From Candidatus Rokuibacteriota bacterium (GTDB taxonomy: Bacteria > Methylomirabilota > Methylomirabilia > Rokubacteriales > JACPHL01): DNA of 6,438 nucleotides. Position 1 is the first letter of the stretch, and the number at the start of each line of letters is the position of its first letter. Below are positions 4,898 to 6,438 of this stretch, piece after piece. The translations under genes were made by a program, and so were the position numbers. The notes beneath the pieces were generated by a model. The model saw only the letters and a list, made by a program, of their open reading frames with translations, had not been told where the DNA came from and searched no databases. The stretch spans positions 1 through 6,438 of the forward strand of contig JACPHL010000208.1 in assembly GCA_016188625.1 (NCBI GenBank), written 5' to 3'.

Positions 4898-6105
4898 TCG
4901 CCCGCCGGCTCCTTCAGCGCTACGGCGAGCGCGCCGGCGCCTTCCGCAGCCTGGAGGAGCTCCCCGCGGAGCAGCGGCGACTGGTCCAGGCCGTCCGCAC
5001 CTTCGTGGAGAAGGACGTCATCCCCGTCGCGGCGCGCTACGAGCAGGCCGACGAGTACCCCCACGAGCTGGTCGAGAAGCTCAAGGAGCTGGGGCTCTTC
5101 GGCGCGACCATCCCCGAGGCCTGCGGGGGCCTCGGCCTCGACTACACCACCTACGCCATGGTGGTGGAGGAGATCTGCCGGGGGTGGATGTCGGTCTCGG
5201 GGGTCCTCAACACCCACCTCATCATGGCCTACATCGTGCTCCACTTCGGGACCGAGGAGCAGCGCCGGCGCTTCCTGCCGGCCTTCGCCCGCGGCGACAA
5301 GCGCGGCGGCCTGGCCCTGACCGAGGCCGGGGCCGGCTCGGACGTCCAGGCCCTCAGGACGGCGGCCCGGCGCGAGGGTGACCACTACGTGATCAACGGG
5401 ACGAAGATGTTCATCACCAACGGCCGCCACGGGAACACCTTCGCCCTCCTGGCCAGGACCGACCCCGCGGCCGAGCCGCCCTACCGGGGGATCTCGTGCT
5501 TCATCATCGAGAAGGGCGCCCCGGGCTTCACGGTGAGCCGCGACCTCGACAAGCTCGGCTACCGGGGGCTCGACACCTGCGAGCTGATCTTCGAGGAGTT
5601 CCGGGTCCCGGCGGCCAACCTGGTGGGCGGCCGGGAGGGCCAGGGGTTCAAGCAGGTCATGGCCGGGCTCGAGACCGGGCGCGTCAACATCGCCGCCCGC
5701 GGGGTCGGGATCGCCCAGGCGGCCTTCGAGGCGGCCCTCCGCTACGCCCGGGAGCGGACCGCCTTCGGGCGACCCATCGCCGAGCACCAGGCGATCCAGC
5801 TCAAGCTCGCCGACATGGCGACCCAGCTCGAGGCCGCCCGCCTCCTCACCTACTGGGCGGCGGCCAAGAAGGACTCGGGCGAGCGCGCGGACCTCGAGGC
5901 CGGGATGGCCAAGCTCTTCGCCTCCGAGGCCTGCTACCAGATCAGCCTCGAGGCGATGCGGATCCACGGCGGCTACGGCTACACGACCGAGTTCCCCGTG
6001 GAGCGTTACTACCGGGACGCCCCGCTCCTGATCATCGGCGAGGGGACCAACGAGATCCAGCGCCTGGTGATCGCCCGGGGCCTCCTCCAACGCTACGCCG
6101 TGTGA
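4855..6105 (+). CDS. Acyl-CoA dehydrogenase, second tandem copy (intact domain)
   Basis: A 416-residue flavoprotein dehydrogenase with every family landmark: LGLFGATIPEACGGLGLDY, signature ALTEAGAGSD (about residues 154-163), GTKMFITNG, GRPIAEHQAIQLKLADMAT, RIHGGYGYTTEFPVERYYRD, and catalytic Glu396 in GEGTNEIQ. The base is in the position used by MCAD/SCAD-type enzymes, so activity is expected. The first 31 residues (MLIGEGTNEIQRL...) are not native to this domain: they are the C-terminal tail of copy 1, including its catalytic glutamate (Glu5). True domain 2 begins at residue 32, where there is no ATG, GTG or TTG. ATG 4855 is therefore the only canonical start, and it has no clear ribosome site. 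Expression may depend on coupling to the overlapping ORF upstream (4855-4897). Acyl chain specificity cannot be told. Confidence 0.93.
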   Translation: MLIGEGTNEIQRLLIARRLLQRYGERAGAFRSLEELPAEQRRLVQAVRTFVEKDVIPVAARYEQADEYPHELVEKLKELGLFGATIPEACGGLGLDYTTYAMVVEEICRGWMSVSGVLNTHLIMAYIVLHFGTEEQRRRFLPAFARGDKRGGLALTEAGAGSDVQALRTAARREGDHYVINGTKMFITNGRHGNTFALLARTDPAAEPPYRGISCFIIEKGAPGFTVSRDLDKLGYRGLDTCELIFEEFRVPAANLVGGREGQGFKQVMAGLETGRVNIAARGVGIAQAAFEAALRYARERTAFGRPIAEHQAIQLKLADMATQLEAARLLTYWAAAKKDSGERADLEAGMAKLFASEACYQISLEAMRIHGGYGYTTEFPVERYYRDAPLLIIGEGTNEIQRLVIARGLLQRYAV

Positions 6106-6278
6106 GCCGAGTTTTGCAGGACCCCTCGGTCAGGCTGTATCATAAGGTGTACGAGGAGACGCCCGTAAGTCGAAAATACATGCTCGTGGCGGTGAAGATC
6201 CTCACCGGCGATGCGTTCGTGATCACGGCGTTCTTCACCGACCGAGAAAAGCAGGGGAACAGGATATGGGGAAGATAA
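6102..6278 (+). CDS. Small ORF, probably the 5'-truncated end of a toxin-like gene
   Basis: Fifty-eight residues if started at GTG 6102, which overlaps the dehydrogenase stop (GTGTGA). The body LYHKVYEETPVSRKYMLVAVKILTGDAFVITAFFTD reads like a real folded C-terminus, with beta strands followed by DAFVITAFFTD and a final IW. It resembles the ends of small conserved-hypothetical proteins of about 90-120 residues that sit next to DUF2283 genes and are suspected nuclease toxins. That resemblance is from memory and is not certain. The usual N-terminal half is missing, and no good ribosome site precedes the GTG, so a truncated remnant is more likely than a complete gene. Base composition here is clearly less GC-rich than in the dehydrogenases. 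It overlaps the next gene by 13 bases. Confidence 0.5.
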   Translation: MSRVLQDPSVRLYHKVYEETPVSRKYMLVAVKILTGDAFVITAFFTDREKQGNRIWGR

Positions 6279-6438
6279 AGGTTTGGTATGACGAGGCGGG
6301 CGATTACCTCGAGGTTGCCTTTGCCGACGCCGAGGGCTATTTCCGAGAGGTGGCCGAGGATGTGTTCGAGCGCGTAGACGAAAGCGGCCGAATCCTCGGG
6401 TTCGCCGTGTTCAACTTCAAGAAGAAGTCATTGACCCC
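6266..6438 (+). CDS. DUF2283 family protein, 3'-partial
   Basis: The first 57 residues of a small protein that runs off the window. The pattern MGKIKVWYDEAGDYLEVAFAD...VFERVDESGRILGFAVFN matches DUF2283: a strand with (Y/W)D-x-(E/A)-x-D-x-L-x-(V/I), then an acidic strand, then D-x-x-GRI-x-G-(F/I)-x-(V/I). Family members are about 60-90 residues and often sit beside toxin-like genes, for which an antitoxin or partner role has been suspected but is not shown by this sequence. The start is sound: AGGGGA (6253-6258) lies seven bases before ATG 6266. The 13-base overlap with the preceding ORF indicates co-transcription. Confidence 0.85.
   Translation, partial: MGKIKVWYDEAGDYLEVAFADAEGYFREVAEDVFERVDESGRILGFAVFNFKKKSLT

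Larger units (their letters stand above)
3800..6105 (+). other. Broken tandem acyl-CoA dehydrogenase fusion (reconstructed)
   Basis: If the 25-base loss after 4833 is undone, one frame runs from GTG 3800 to the stop at 6103-6105 and would encode about 776 residues: two dehydrogenase units repeating every 391 codons. Unit 1 would end LLQRY, followed by a short linker (GERAGAFR). Unit 2 would begin directly at codon 4948 (AGC), which aligns with the GTG start of unit 1. No stop and no start separates the units. This is a reconstruction by inference. The present sequence encodes two overlapping ORFs. Confidence 0.6.

Noticed and set aside
4831-6090. A 419-codon minus-strand open frame across the second dehydrogenase, with an internally repeated motif
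   Set aside because: It mirrors the dehydrogenase codons. The apparent repeat (LDLVGPLAD...) is the reverse strand of the duplicated GEGTNEIQRL region. There is no ribosome site or family resemblance.
6114-6143. Promoter-like TTGCAG-18-TATCAT before the DUF2283 gene
   Set aside because: The -10 is fair, but the -35 is weak and the site lies within the conserved-looking small ORF. It was not strong enough to list as a feature.

Overview
This is a very GC-rich, gene-dense chromosomal segment. The GC bias at third codon positions is strong, and small toxin-antitoxin-like modules sit between metabolic genes. The protein style (an ABC_sub_bind-type solute-binding protein, and acyl-CoA dehydrogenases with the GGLGLDY / RGWMS motifs) fits an uncultivated soil or subsurface lineage such as Candidatus Rokubacteria or a relative. 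That placement is an impression from style, not a demonstrated assignment.

Layout from left to right: (1) the C-terminal two thirds of an ABC transporter solute-binding protein (+), closed by a GC-rich hairpin; (2) a 133-residue protein with eight cysteines in zinc-ribbon-like spacing (+); (3) a 302-residue BNR/Asp-box beta-propeller protein (+); (4) a compact type II toxin-antitoxin operon (+), made of a ribbon-helix-helix antitoxin and a PIN-domain toxin, behind a consensus TTGACA/TATAAT promoter placed so that the mRNA should be leaderless; (5) a roughly 240-base hairpin-rich zone where that operon converges with (6) a zinc-ribbon Nudix hydrolase (-), whose best start is a CTG with a good ribosome binding site and promoter; (7) two tandem acyl-CoA dehydrogenase domains (+); (8) at the right edge, an apparently 5'-truncated small gene overlapping a DUF2283-type gene that runs off the window. 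The right-edge pair has lower GC and looks like a second toxin-antitoxin-like module.

The most striking locus is the dehydrogenase pair. The two domains align without gaps at a fixed offset of 1148 bases until position 4833, after which the offset becomes 1173. The first domain has therefore lost exactly 25 bases, which shifts its frame just before the catalytic glutamate. Undoing that deletion gives one continuous reading frame of about 776 residues holding two complete 391-residue dehydrogenase units, with the second unit lacking its own start codon. The locus thus looks like a fused tandem dehydrogenase that has since been broken. As it stands, the first ORF should be inactive. The second ORF is intact and uses an ATG that lies inside the remains of domain 1.

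Apart from the dehydrogenases, the genes are functionally unrelated neighbours. I do not see a new multi-gene defence or biosynthetic system. The candidates for something undescribed are the double dehydrogenase, the leaderless antitoxin, the CTG-started Nudix gene, the hairpin family, and the right-edge small-gene pair.
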